Assembly (NCBI GenBank): GCA_013151705.1
Contig: JAADHT010000206.1
Coordinates: forward strand, 367 to 10,841
From: Kiritimatiellota bacterium
Lineage (GTDB): Bacteria; Verrucomicrobiota; Lentisphaeria; Victivallales; JAADHT01
Reading direction: 5' to 3'
Length of the DNA: 10,475 nucleotides
In this document: positions 1 to 6,704 of the stretch, piece by piece
Numbering within the stretch: position 1 is the first letter of the stretch
Layout: the number at the start of each line of letters is the position of its first letter
Program-made: the position numbers and the translations under genes
Notes under the pieces: model-generated
What the model saw: only the letters and a program-made list of their open reading frames with translations
The model's database searches: none
Told to the model about the DNA's origin: nothing

Positions 1-836
1 GCGTTGAACTTTTCTATGAGCTTCGACGACGAGGTTTCCGCGAAAAGTATGCACCGCGAGCATGCCGAACCCGCGAAGTCCGCGGGTTCCCCGACCGCTT
101 CCGCGAATCTCGCGGCTATCCTTCTCCTCGCCGCGAGCATCGCGGGAAGTCTGTCCAACTGCGCCAGCGCCAGCGCCGCGTTCAAATCGGACATGAGGAC
201 GTGCATTCTCGGCTCCCAGGCATCCCGTTTGTCGTGGGTGGTTGTGGATACGGCTTTTGCGAACACCGCGTCGTCGTCGAACGCCGCCAGACCGCCGTGT
301 CCGGCGGCGAGGAGTTTCGTGGCGTAGAAGGAGCATATCGCGGCGGCGCCCAGGGAGCCTACGGAGCGTCCGTCGATTTCGACTCCGAGTGTCTGGGCGC
401 AATCCTCAATGACGGGCGCGCCTTTTATTTTGTGGAACGGCGCCGGAACGCCGAACATGTGCGCGGCGAGCGCGGCGGCGCATTTCTCGGCGGTTTCAGA
501 AGCTTTGTCGATGTCGATCGCCAGCGTGTTCGGGTCTATGTCCACGGGAACCGGTTCGAGCTCCAAAACCGTCAGCGCGTCCAACGGCGCCGAGCAGATA
601 TACGCGGGAACCGCGATTTTAGCGCTTTTTCGAATGCCCATGACGGCGAGCGCGAGGGTCAACGCGCTGGTGCCGCTTTGCGTCGCCAAACCGTGTCTTT
701 TACCTAGCAGCGATGCTGTTTTCAGGCACAATTCCTCCGCTTTCGGTCCGTTCGTGACGTATGCGGCGCGCAAGACGTCGGAGACGGCCGAAATCTCTTC
801 ATCGCCGAAATATGGTTTTGAATGGTTGATTTTCAT
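1..836 (-). CDS. DegT/DnrJ/EryC1/StrS family PLP-dependent sugar aminotransferase (3' end cut off)
   Basis: Read on the minus strand from an ATG at 836, the frame stays open for 278 codons and runs off the left edge of the window. The protein begins MKINHSKPYFGDEEISAV, the usual start of this family, which fixes the start codon. Visible family features are GTSAL at 55-59 (cofactor phosphate region), IEDCAQT at 143-149 with D145 expected to contact the pyridine nitrogen, and FYATKLLAAGHGG at 170-182 with K174 as the expected Schiff-base lysine. Family members are about 360-400 residues, so roughly 100 residues are missing beyond the window. Members usually transaminate keto-sugar nucleotides for O-antigen, capsule or glycan synthesis in the cytosol; the exact sugar cannot be told. 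The divergent Wzz/BY-kinase supports a polysaccharide role. No good Shine-Dalgarno site precedes the ATG. The family call is firm, the substrate unknown. Confidence 0.93.
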   Translation of the reverse strand, partial: MKINHSKPYFGDEEISAVSDVLRAAYVTNGPKAEELCLKTASLLGKRHGLATQSGTSALTLALAVMGIRKSAKIAVPAYICSAPLDALTVLELEPVPVDIDPNTLAIDIDKASETAEKCAAALAAHMFGVPAPFHKIKGAPVIEDCAQTLGVEIDGRSVGSLGAAAICSFYATKLLAAGHGGLAAFDDDAVFAKAVSTTTHDKRDAWEPRMHVLMSDLNAALALAQLDRLPAMLAARRRIAARFAEAVGEPADFAGSACSRCILFAETSSSKLIEKFN

Positions 837-846
837 GTCAAAGCGT

Positions 847-874
847 TGTATATTCTCACGGTTGATTGTCGGAA
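847..874 (-). promoter_or_regulatory. Candidate promoter for the aminotransferase gene
   Basis: On the minus strand, TTCCGA (869-874) is followed after 16 nt by TATACA (847-852). The -10 box lies only 10 nt before the ATG at 836, so a transcript from it would have a very short leader or none. That would fit the lack of a Shine-Dalgarno site. The -35 match is poor (3 of 6), so this is a weak prediction from pattern only. Confidence 0.22.
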
Positions 875-975
875 CATGGCGTTCAGCGATGGAAATCCGG
901 ATGGTTCGAACATCGCATCGTACTGGAATATCGCATGTTTAGCGGCATATTCAATCCTGATTTTTGAAGAAAAGT

Positions 976-1007
976 TTGAAAGTGAGATTGTTCGTCTGTG
1001 AGATAAT
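976..1007 (+). promoter_or_regulatory. Candidate extended -10 promoter for the Wzz/BY-kinase gene
   Basis: TGAGATAAT at 999-1007 fits an extended -10 element (TG-N-GATAAT). A TTGAAA lies at 976-981 with a 20-nt spacer, longer than ideal, so recognition would rest mainly on the extended -10. The leader to the ATG at 1086 would be about 70 nt. The divergent intergenic region also holds GCGATG/CATCGC inverted copies (886-891 and 911-916) and a GTTCGAAC palindrome (904-911), possible but unproven operator parts. Confidence 0.33.
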
Positions 1008-1085
1008 GTTGAGACCGCGTGTTTTCCACTTGCAGTCTTGTTTGGCGAGCAGGTGGTTGCTTGTCGGTTGGGAGCGCCGTGTATT

Positions 1086-3170
1086 ATGAGTGAAGCCATC
1101 GAAGAAAAAAAACTGAACATAGACCTTACCGACTATATGATGATATTGCGCAAGCGTTTTTTCATGGTGGTTTTCATTTTCATAGCCATCGTAGCGGGCA
1201 CATACTACCACACCAGAAGAATTCCACCGGAGTTTCAGTCGGAAGCGAAGATCAAACTCGCTTTGAGACAGCCCATGGCCACGATTCAGGGCGCTTCGAT
1301 AACTTGGTATGGCGGTCGGGGCAATGAGATTCCCTCGGAGATCAAGCTGATAAAAAACAAGACTTCCATTCTCGACATGGTGGCCGAAGTGTTGAAGGAA
1401 GGCAGAAAATCGGAGTTTTTGATCAAAAACTCCGATTTTTTCATGACTGGACCTGTTTCTTCCGACGGTACGGACAGAGACGATTCCGTGTTGAAACTCA
1501 ATGAGAAGATTGAGGATATTGATTTCTCGGCCGCCCAGGACGATGTCAAAGCCTACGTGTCGGGTTTGACCGGAGCGCGCATCAACTCAATGCTGACGAT
1601 CGAGCAGATTCCCAAAACGAACATAGTCAAACTGATTGTGAACTCGCGGCATCCGAGCTTGTCCGAGGCGATAGCCAACGTGTTGGCTGTAGTCTACAAT
1701 GTCGATTATTGGAGAAGCAAGACGACGCAGGCCAAAGACCAGCTGGTTTTCATAGAGGAGCAGTTGGCGGCGGAAAAGAAAAAACTCAAACCCATAATCA
1801 AGGCCAAGGTCGAAACGGCGAAAAACGAAGCGTTTCTGGGATCCGTCGATATCTACAGGAGCGAATTGACTAATCTCAGGATAGAACTGAAAAAACTTCA
1901 GGAGAGATACACTCCAAAACATCCCCGCGTGGTGAAGCTGAAAGAGCTTATCGCCGGCTTGGAGGAGGATCTGGCCAAAATCCCGCCGGCCAAACAAAAA
2001 CTCGAAAGGACGGAAAAACGCGATGACATCACGACGGAATTCATAAAAACACTCGAGGAGTTGAGACTCAAGGCCAATATAGACTATCAGGCGAAAAAAG
2101 GGAAGGCGCAGGCTGAGATACAAGTCCTGTCCTGGGCGACTCCCGGAGTTCAGGTGAAACCCAATATGCGAATGAGAATGGTGGTTGGAGTGATTTTCGG
2201 ACTTCTTCTCGGGTGCGTTATGGCGTTCGTCTGGGAGGGGCTCGACACGTCGATCGGAAAAATAGAGGATGTCGAACGGATAACCCAATTACCGGTCGTG
2301 GCGCACATTCCGCTGGTTGGCGCTAAAAAACGACAAGGGTTCAAAAGATTTTTCAGAATGCTCAAAAAGTTGCTCACTTTTTTCATTCCGTTTAAAAGCA
2401 AAGAACAACCGAGGGATCTGGAGTCGAAAATTCTTTTGAACCTCGATCCAATGTCAGTCACCGCCGAAGCCTACCGCACTCTACGCACGAATCTCCAGTT
2501 CGCCGTCGGTGGTTCAGGCGACTCCGGGAATCTCGTGGCCTTGACAAGCACCAGTCCCGGAGAGGGGAAAACTCTGACCTCCACGAACTTGGCGATAACT
2601 CTCGCTCAAGCCGGGAAATCCACTCTGCTTCTCGAGGGGGATATGCGGCGTCCGAGGATCGCGAAACTTTTCAAAATCGACGAACAACCGGGTTTGAGCG
2701 ACGTTCTCATCGGCACCGCGAAAATAGACTCGGCCTTGAGGACGATAACGGATATGCTTATCGGCGATTCCGAGTGGGACAAGATAATGGACATGCCCGG
2801 TTTGGACAACTTGAACATTCTTCCCTGCGGCACGCTTCCGCCGAATCCGACCGAGCTTTTGATGTCGAACGAGTTCCGGGAATTGATGGTCAAGCTGAAA
2901 GAGCGCTACGACTACGTCATCGTGGACACACCGCCGACGTTGCCAGTTTCCGACGCTATGATAATAAGTACCGTGGTGGACGGAACGATGGTCATCTATC
3001 AATTCGACACAACCTCCAGGCATCTCCTGTTAAGGGCGATTCAAAACTTGAGAAAAAACCAAGCCAAACTTCTTGGAGTCGTTATAAATCAGTTGGCCTT
3101 CGATATCGTATTGAACGCCAAGTCGCATTACGGCTACGGCTATAGGTACGATGCCGATGGATACTCTTGA
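1086..3170 (+). CDS. Wzz/BY-kinase: polysaccharide co-polymerase fused to a bacterial tyrosine kinase
   Basis: This 694-residue inner-membrane protein joins an N-terminal Wzz chain-length domain to a C-terminal BY-kinase, the layout of Wzc-type proteins that control capsule or exopolysaccharide polymerisation and export. TM1 is at about 25-41, followed by a periplasmic region with a charged coiled-coil-like stretch at about 220-350, and TM2 at about 365-385. The cytosolic kinase has Walker A (TSTSPGEGKT, K495), Walker A' (LLLEGDMRRP, E517-G-D519) and Walker B (YVIVDTPP, D614). The C-terminus SHYGYGYRYDADGYS has five tyrosines (682, 684, 686, 688, 693), the expected autophosphorylation cluster. 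The ATG at 1086 is preferred because the frame then opens with the usual short cytosolic segment before TM1, and GGGAG lies at 1070-1074. An upstream in-frame TTG at 1038 would add 16 unlikely residues. Oddities are the Glu for the first Asp of Walker A' and a 34-bp palindrome at codons 107-118. Confidence 0.93.
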   Translation: MSEAIEEKKLNIDLTDYMMILRKRFFMVVFIFIAIVAGTYYHTRRIPPEFQSEAKIKLALRQPMATIQGASITWYGGRGNEIPSEIKLIKNKTSILDMVAEVLKEGRKSEFLIKNSDFFMTGPVSSDGTDRDDSVLKLNEKIEDIDFSAAQDDVKAYVSGLTGARINSMLTIEQIPKTNIVKLIVNSRHPSLSEAIANVLAVVYNVDYWRSKTTQAKDQLVFIEEQLAAEKKKLKPIIKAKVETAKNEAFLGSVDIYRSELTNLRIELKKLQERYTPKHPRVVKLKELIAGLEEDLAKIPPAKQKLERTEKRDDITTEFIKTLEELRLKANIDYQAKKGKAQAEIQVLSWATPGVQVKPNMRMRMVVGVIFGLLLGCVMAFVWEGLDTSIGKIEDVERITQLPVVAHIPLVGAKKRQGFKRFFRMLKKLLTFFIPFKSKEQPRDLESKILLNLDPMSVTAEAYRTLRTNLQFAVGGSGDSGNLVALTSTSPGEGKTLTSTNLAITLAQAGKSTLLLEGDMRRPRIAKLFKIDEQPGLSDVLIGTAKIDSALRTITDMLIGDSEWDKIMDMPGLDNLNILPCGTLPPNPTELLMSNEFRELMVKLKERYDYVIVDTPPTLPVSDAMIISTVVDGTMVIYQFDTTSRHLLLRAIQNLRKNQAKLLGVVINQLAFDIVLNAKSHYGYGYRYDADGYS
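1406..1439. repeat. Perfect 34-bp palindrome inside the Wzz/BY-kinase gene
   Basis: The left arm AAAATCGGAGTTTTTGA is followed without a spacer by its exact reverse complement, giving 17-bp arms with the centre between 1422 and 1423. It encodes K108 to F118 in the periplasmic Wzz region and ends on a codon boundary. A T run (1436-1441) overlaps the right arm, so the RNA hairpin resembles an intrinsic terminator, though its stem is A/U-rich at the base. Arms this long are not expected by chance in 10 kb. No second copy was seen in the window. Confidence 0.9.
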
Positions 3171-3196
3171 TCTCCTCCAATCACTTTCACACCAAT

Positions 3197-3202
3197 GGGG
3201 AG
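3197..3202 (+). promoter_or_regulatory. Shine-Dalgarno site before the ATG at 3213
   Basis: GGGGAG sits 10 nt before the ATG at 3213, the best ribosome-binding site near the start of the 7TM-HD gene. It lies partly in the loop of a possible 6-bp hairpin, TTTCAC (3185-3190) with GTGAAA (3202-3207), which could modulate access. The site argues that translation starts at 3213, in the frame of the short leader ORF rather than in the frame of the long gene. Confidence 0.55.
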
Positions 3203-3212
3203 TGAAAACGAC

Positions 3213-3314
3213 ATGAACATCTTCCAATCGACGCGTTCATTCATCAGAAAGCACCTTCTTCGCCGCGAGATGAAGAAAAAAGGTCTTGTTCAATCCAAAA
3301 GAAAAAACGCCTGA
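3213..3314 (+). CDS. 33-residue basic leader ORF, or the frameshifted N-terminus of the 7TM-HD protein
   Basis: The frame from ATG 3213 to TGA 3312-3314 encodes a strongly basic peptide beginning MNIFQSTRSFIRKHLLRREM and continuing KKKGLVQSKRKNA. It has a good ribosome-binding site. It ends just after an A-AAA-AAC heptamer, and the -1 frame continues as RLKQDDG into the 7TM-HD protein. Its composition is what one expects of the cytosolic N-terminus before TM1 of that protein. Three readings are possible: a true leader peptide coupled to a TTG start at 3329, the N-terminus of a 794-residue fusion made by -1 slippage, or a recent or artefactual one-base indel in the A6 run (3302-3307, or the second A6 at 3276-3281). 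The sequence alone does not decide. Confidence 0.45.
   Translation: MNIFQSTRSFIRKHLLRREMKKKGLVQSKRKNA
3302..3308 (+). other. A-AAA-AAC slippery heptamer in phase with the leader ORF
   Basis: In the leader frame the codons read AGA-AAA-AAC-GCC-TGA, so the heptamer has the X-XXY-YYZ phasing of -1 programmed frameshifting. Slippage by -1 makes the next codon CGC at 3308, which is exactly the frame of the 7TM-HD gene. Immediately downstream there is a small CCTG-AAA-CAGG hairpin (3310-3320) and a 5-bp stem CGACG/CGTCG (3322-3326 with 3337-3341). Both are weak as stimulators. From general knowledge, A-AAA-AAG is the efficient bacterial version, and AAC is usually less efficient. Confidence 0.4.
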
Positions 3315-3328
3315 AACAGGACGACGGA

Positions 3329-5596
3329 TTGAGCAACGTCGCCGACAACTCCAAAGCGTTGGGTATTCTCATACTTTTCGCTATTTGGAGCGCCACTGTG
3401 ATCATGCTTGTGGCGGCGCCCCGCAAAGAAATGGACTGGGAACTTATTTTGAATCAGAAGGCCCCCTCCTCGATTTACGCTGATTTCGATTTTTCGTACG
3501 AGGACAAAGATAAAACCAGAAAAAAAATGGAGCGGGCGAAATTGGACGTGCCTTTGGTGTTCACGCTGGACACACAGCTTTGCGACGACTCCGTTCGTTC
3601 CACCGCTTTGTTGATTCGAACGGTGAAGACTCTCGCGAACGTTCCGGGAGCGAAACGGTTGGACGCGCGGAAGTTTCCGAAAACATTGAAGGCGCTGTCC
3701 CAGGCGTCTCCCCGCATACGCAGCGCTCTGCAGCTTCTTTTATCGGACGATAAACGGGTCAAGAGACTGCTGAATGATTTGGCGGAGCGATTGTATCAGG
3801 GAGCCATAGAGCATTCCGAGGATTACCATCCGAACAGAACGATTCAAATACGCAAGGGGGATTTTCAGGAGTCTCCCAAGGCTTTCTCCTCTGTTTCCAC
3901 TTTGAACGACGTGGCGGAGGCGGTCGCGGAGAAGGCGGTGGAAGAGTGCGCCCCCGACAACCGCCTTCCTTTAAAGAGGCTTTTGAAAGCGATGTTGTTG
4001 GACGAGACGACAGCCACTTTGATTTTTGATCCCGAGACATCACGGATCAATCAGAGTGCCGTCGCAGCCACCGTCGAACCCGTAAATGTGAAAGTGAAAG
4101 CGAATTACCCGATCGTGACGAAAGGGGTTCCCGTCGATCGGGAAATCCTGCTGCGTGCTCAAGCGTACAAAAAGATGGCTCGTTCAAGGAATGTGATTAG
4201 AGACGTCGCGAAAAAGTTTTTCACCAGCGCTTTGGTGTCGTTGTTGTTGATAATCGTCTCCGGATTGTATATCAGCCACGTGCATCCGGAGATAATCGAA
4301 AGCAACCAGAAAATGGGGCTTATCGCCACCGTCGTCATCATATCCATCTCCGCCAATTTCTTCGCCATCGATGTTTTCTACCGGTTTTGCGCCGTCTTGG
4401 GTTTGCATCCCGAGCTTCTCTTCTGTCTGCTTCCGGTCGCGTTGGCCGCTATCACGCTTTCTGTCTTAATTGGATTGAGAGTCGCCTTTTTCGCCGGGTT
4501 GTTCGTCTCTCTGATCGCGGGTATGCAATTGAACGATTCCTTTCCCGTGGTGATAATGGGAATGGTCGTTTCAGGAATGGCGGCGTTTGCCGTCAGGTAT
4601 CGCACCAACTACAAATCATTTTTCTTTCATGCCGCCGTGTCCGTCGGTGTCTGCACCCCTCTTGTGAGGATTATATATATTTGGGCGTATGGCGGAAGCT
4701 GGGGCCCGTTGACTCAAATAATAGTCTGCGGAGTTTTCAACGGGATAGTCGTATCCGCCAGTTCGTTGTTTTTCATTTTCATTTTAGAGTGGATATTTCA
4801 AATATCCACGAATATGACATTGCTTCTTTTGTGCGACTACAACCATCCTTTGTTGAAGCGCCTTCAAATGGAGGCTCCGGGCACGTACCATCACAGTCTC
4901 GTCGTCTCCACGTTGGCTGAACAGGCCGCCCAAACCATCGGAGCCGATCCGATCAAGGCCAGGGTGATTTCATTGTTTCATGACATTGGCAAGATGCTCA
5001 AACCCGAATATTTCAGCGAGAATCAGCAGTCTGAAGAGAGCAAACACTCAAAATTGAATCCGCGCATGAGTTCCCTCGTCATTCTCAACCATGTGAAAGA
5101 AGGGGTCGATATGGCGTTGAAACACAAACTCAGAAAAGTCATCCGGGACGGCATCGAACAGCATCATGGCACTGAATTGATCTTTTATTTTTATCAACAG
5201 GCTTTGGAGGAGGGGAGGGCCAAAGGAGTGACTGTCGACGAGCAGGATTACAGGTATCCAGGACCGTTGCCCAGGGAGAAGGAGGTCGTGATTTTGAGCC
5301 TCGCCGACAGTTGCGAGGCGGCCTCCAGGTCTTTACTGAAACCGACTCCCACGAAAATCGACGCTCTCGTTTGGGAGATTTTCAGGAAGCGCATCCGCAA
5401 CGGACAGTTGGACTCCGCCGATTTGACTTTCGGCGAGCTGAAACTCGTGAGAAAAAGTTTCGTGTCCACTCTGACGACGATGATGCATGGGCGCATAGCG
5501 TACCCGAAAGACGAGACGGAGGACGAGGATGAAGGTGATTTGTTCACGGCGGCAAAGCAAAACGAAAGCGGTAAACCCAACGCTAAAAAAAATTAG
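3329..5596 (+). CDS. 7TM-HD (PgpH/YqfF-type) membrane HD-domain phosphohydrolase
   Basis: This large membrane protein has the order typical of the 7TM-HD family: TM1 at 11-30, an extracytoplasmic domain at about 31-290, a run of hydrophobic segments at 297-495, then a cytosolic HD domain at about 519-690. The metal site is complete: H522 (in YHHSL), H551-D552 (LFHDIGKM), H588, H612-H613 (EQHHGTE) and D660 (SLADSCEA). Characterised Listeria PgpH hydrolyses cyclic di-AMP to pApA; the same role here is inferred. The TTG at 3329 gives 755 residues and has AGGA at 3318-3321, seven bases upstream. However, the frame has no ATG anywhere between its upstream stop (3203-3205) and TM1, and a well-placed ATG exists in another frame at 3213, so the true N-terminus is uncertain. 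The next gene is ybeY, the pairing known from other phyla. No phoH gene, often part of that cluster, is present here. Confidence 0.93.
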   Translation: MSNVADNSKALGILILFAIWSATVIMLVAAPRKEMDWELILNQKAPSSIYADFDFSYEDKDKTRKKMERAKLDVPLVFTLDTQLCDDSVRSTALLIRTVKTLANVPGAKRLDARKFPKTLKALSQASPRIRSALQLLLSDDKRVKRLLNDLAERLYQGAIEHSEDYHPNRTIQIRKGDFQESPKAFSSVSTLNDVAEAVAEKAVEECAPDNRLPLKRLLKAMLLDETTATLIFDPETSRINQSAVAATVEPVNVKVKANYPIVTKGVPVDREILLRAQAYKKMARSRNVIRDVAKKFFTSALVSLLLIIVSGLYISHVHPEIIESNQKMGLIATVVIISISANFFAIDVFYRFCAVLGLHPELLFCLLPVALAAITLSVLIGLRVAFFAGLFVSLIAGMQLNDSFPVVIMGMVVSGMAAFAVRYRTNYKSFFFHAAVSVGVCTPLVRIIYIWAYGGSWGPLTQIIVCGVFNGIVVSASSLFFIFILEWIFQISTNMTLLLLCDYNHPLLKRLQMEAPGTYHHSLVVSTLAEQAAQTIGADPIKARVISLFHDIGKMLKPEYFSENQQSEESKHSKLNPRMSSLVILNHVKEGVDMALKHKLRKVIRDGIEQHHGTELIFYFYQQALEEGRAKGVTVDEQDYRYPGPLPREKEVVILSLADSCEAASRSLLKPTPTKIDALVWEIFRKRIRNGQLDSADLTFGELKLVRKSFVSTLTTMMHGRIAYPKDETEDEDEGDLFTAAKQNESGKPNAKKN
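4789..4809. repeat. 21-nt palindrome in the 7TM-HD gene
   Basis: The arm GTGGATATTT (4789-4798) and its exact reverse complement (4800-4809) flank a single C at 4799. It encodes about residues 487-493 at the end of the last transmembrane segment. Ten-bp arms could arise by chance in a window this size, so function is not implied. Confidence 0.6.
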
Positions 5597-6005
5597 AACC
5601 GCCGCCGCGCTGTCCGCGGAACTAGCGGGATTGGAATTGCCGGTCGACTCGGTTCTTTCCGTGAATCTGGTCGGACCCCGAGTCATGCGTCGAGTAAACC
5701 GCGGTTTTCTGGAACACGACCAATTAACCGACGTGATCTGCTTTGATTACCGGGACGGCTCGTCGATCTCCGACGGAGATGTGGCGGTGGAAATTCTTAT
5801 TTCCCCCGATATGGCGGAGATTCAAGCCGCCGAGCGCCCCTCGGACCGCACCCCCGGTTCGGAGTTGCTGGTTTATCTTGTCCACGGCGTTCTGCATGCC
5901 GCCGGAGAACTCGATTCGACTCCGGATCAACGCCGTCGAATGCGTCGCAGGGAGCGGAAAGTGCTGCGCTCGCTTGCGTTGAAAGGGATAATGGAGTTGT
6001 CGTAG
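5529..6005 (+). CDS. ybeY: YbeY endoribonuclease / rRNA maturation factor
   Basis: This 158-residue cytosolic metalloprotein is of normal length for YbeY, which matures 16S rRNA and takes part in ribosome quality control. Signature parts are NRGFLEHDQLTDVICFDY at 57-74, matching the conserved RGxxxxTDVLSF strand with R58 before it, and the metal motif HGVLHAAGELD at 119-129. H119 and H123 are in place, but the third ligand, His in Escherichia coli, is Asp (D129). The ATG at 5529 overlaps the 7TM-HD gene by 68 nt. It is supported by GGAGG at 5518-5522 (6-nt spacer) and by an N-terminus (KVICSRRQSK, then a helix) that fits the first strand and helix of the fold. The long overlap and internal ribosome-binding site suggest translational coupling with the upstream gene. 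The basic C-terminal stretch RRRMRRRERKVLR follows the metal motif as is usual. Confidence 0.92.
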   Translation: MKVICSRRQSKTKAVNPTLKKIRTAAALSAELAGLELPVDSVLSVNLVGPRVMRRVNRGFLEHDQLTDVICFDYRDGSSISDGDVAVEILISPDMAEIQAAERPSDRTPGSELLVYLVHGVLHAAGELDSTPDQRRRMRRRERKVLRSLALKGIMELS

Positions 6006-6154
6006 CCGCGGTCTTGTCGCCCACAGCTCGATAGACACTGTTCAAGCGGTGGCGGTTTCTTCCGTCAATCATGCGTCATGCCACTTCCGACCTTGTGTCG
6101 GTGGAGCCGATGATCTAAATTGAAGCTAAAACGCCCTACTTGTCGCAAAACGCT
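6006..6154. other. Convergent intergenic gap with weak hairpins
   Basis: This gap lies between the ends of ybeY (plus) and the PH-like membrane gene (minus), where a two-way terminator might be expected. Two hairpins can be drawn: CGCCCAC (6018-6024) with GTGGCG (6049-6054), with one bulge and followed by TTTCTT, and CCGAC (6087-6091) with GTCGG (6097-6101) around a 5-nt loop. Neither has a convincing stem plus U run. No small gene was recognised. Confidence 0.25.
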
Positions 6155-6703
6155 TTAGATTGCTTCAGATGTTTCTTCTCCGATTTTCTCGCCGGAATTC
6201 AACAATCGTTCGATCGTCTCGTTTCTGTCGCCCCCTTGAGCGGCCTCCACCATCGGCCGGATTTTCCTCAGGACTTTAACGGTTTTGTGGAAACGGGTGG
6301 CGAAAACCAGCGAATCCTCGGAATTGAGGGTTGTTATCAATACTTTACCCGTTGGTCCGCGCAATATGTCAACAAGGAGAAAACATAGCGAAATGATTCC
6401 GATGAAGGTTGATACCACGAACACGGGATAGGTCTTGTCCGAAAGATGAGCCAAAACCGCTCCGAGCGTGAAAAAAGCTAAAATCAGCGAGTTGATTATT
6501 ATGGAGAAGAGCCCCCACCATGTCTTGTAGGCCGTTATTCGGCAAATGTCTTTGAGAAAGAAACGCCTGTACTCCTCGCGCATTCCCATCCTCTTGGCAA
6601 CGAGTATGTGGTCGTCGTTTATCAATATCCGCTGGGATCCTCCGATTAGGGGGCTCAACGTCGACGAGCAGAGTTTTATGTATTTCTTTTTTTCGTTGTT
6701 CAT
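6155..6703 (-). CDS. Hypothetical membrane protein, probable PH-like domain split by two TM segments
   Basis: This 182-residue protein is not a family I can name with certainty. Residues 25-60 (ILINDDHILVAKRMG, then FLKDICRITAYK) and 118-150 (GKVLITTLNSEDSLVFATRF, then a helix) look like the beta strands and last helix of a bacterial PH-like fold. Two hydrophobic segments at about 62-85 and 92-114 interrupt it. The C-terminal tail is acidic (NSGEKIGEETSEAI). The ATG at 6703 lies one base after the TGA of the upstream gene, with AAGG about 6 nt before it inside that gene, so translation is almost certainly coupled. It is the last of three co-directional membrane-protein genes. A role in a shared membrane complex is inferred from the arrangement only. 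Confidence 0.75.
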   Translation of the reverse strand: MNNEKKKYIKLCSSTLSPLIGGSQRILINDDHILVAKRMGMREEYRRFFLKDICRITAYKTWWGLFSIIINSLILAFFTLGAVLAHLSDKTYPVFVVSTFIGIISLCFLLVDILRGPTGKVLITTLNSEDSLVFATRFHKTVKVLRKIRPMVEAAQGGDRNETIERLLNSGEKIGEETSEAI

Positions 6704-6704
6704 T

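Noticed and set aside
4..942. Three overlapping plus-strand open frames (4-327, 201-707, 409-942)
   Set aside because: They lie opposite the aminotransferase gene, which has full family motifs on the minus strand. The plus-strand translations are low-complexity Arg/Ala/Gly/Ser-rich and resemble nothing.
1038..1085. TTG at 1038 as start of the Wzz/BY-kinase
   Set aside because: It would add 16 residues without family support and lies close to the candidate promoter. The ATG at 1086 has a GGGAG site and gives a typical N-terminus.
1587..2288. Minus-strand open frame of 233 codons
   Set aside because: It is antisense to the well-supported BY-kinase gene. Its Phe/Leu/Arg-rich translation mirrors the codons of the sense gene.
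6087..6101. CCGAC-CTTGT-GTCGG hairpin as an intrinsic terminator
   Set aside because: The stem is only 5 bp and no U run follows on either strand.
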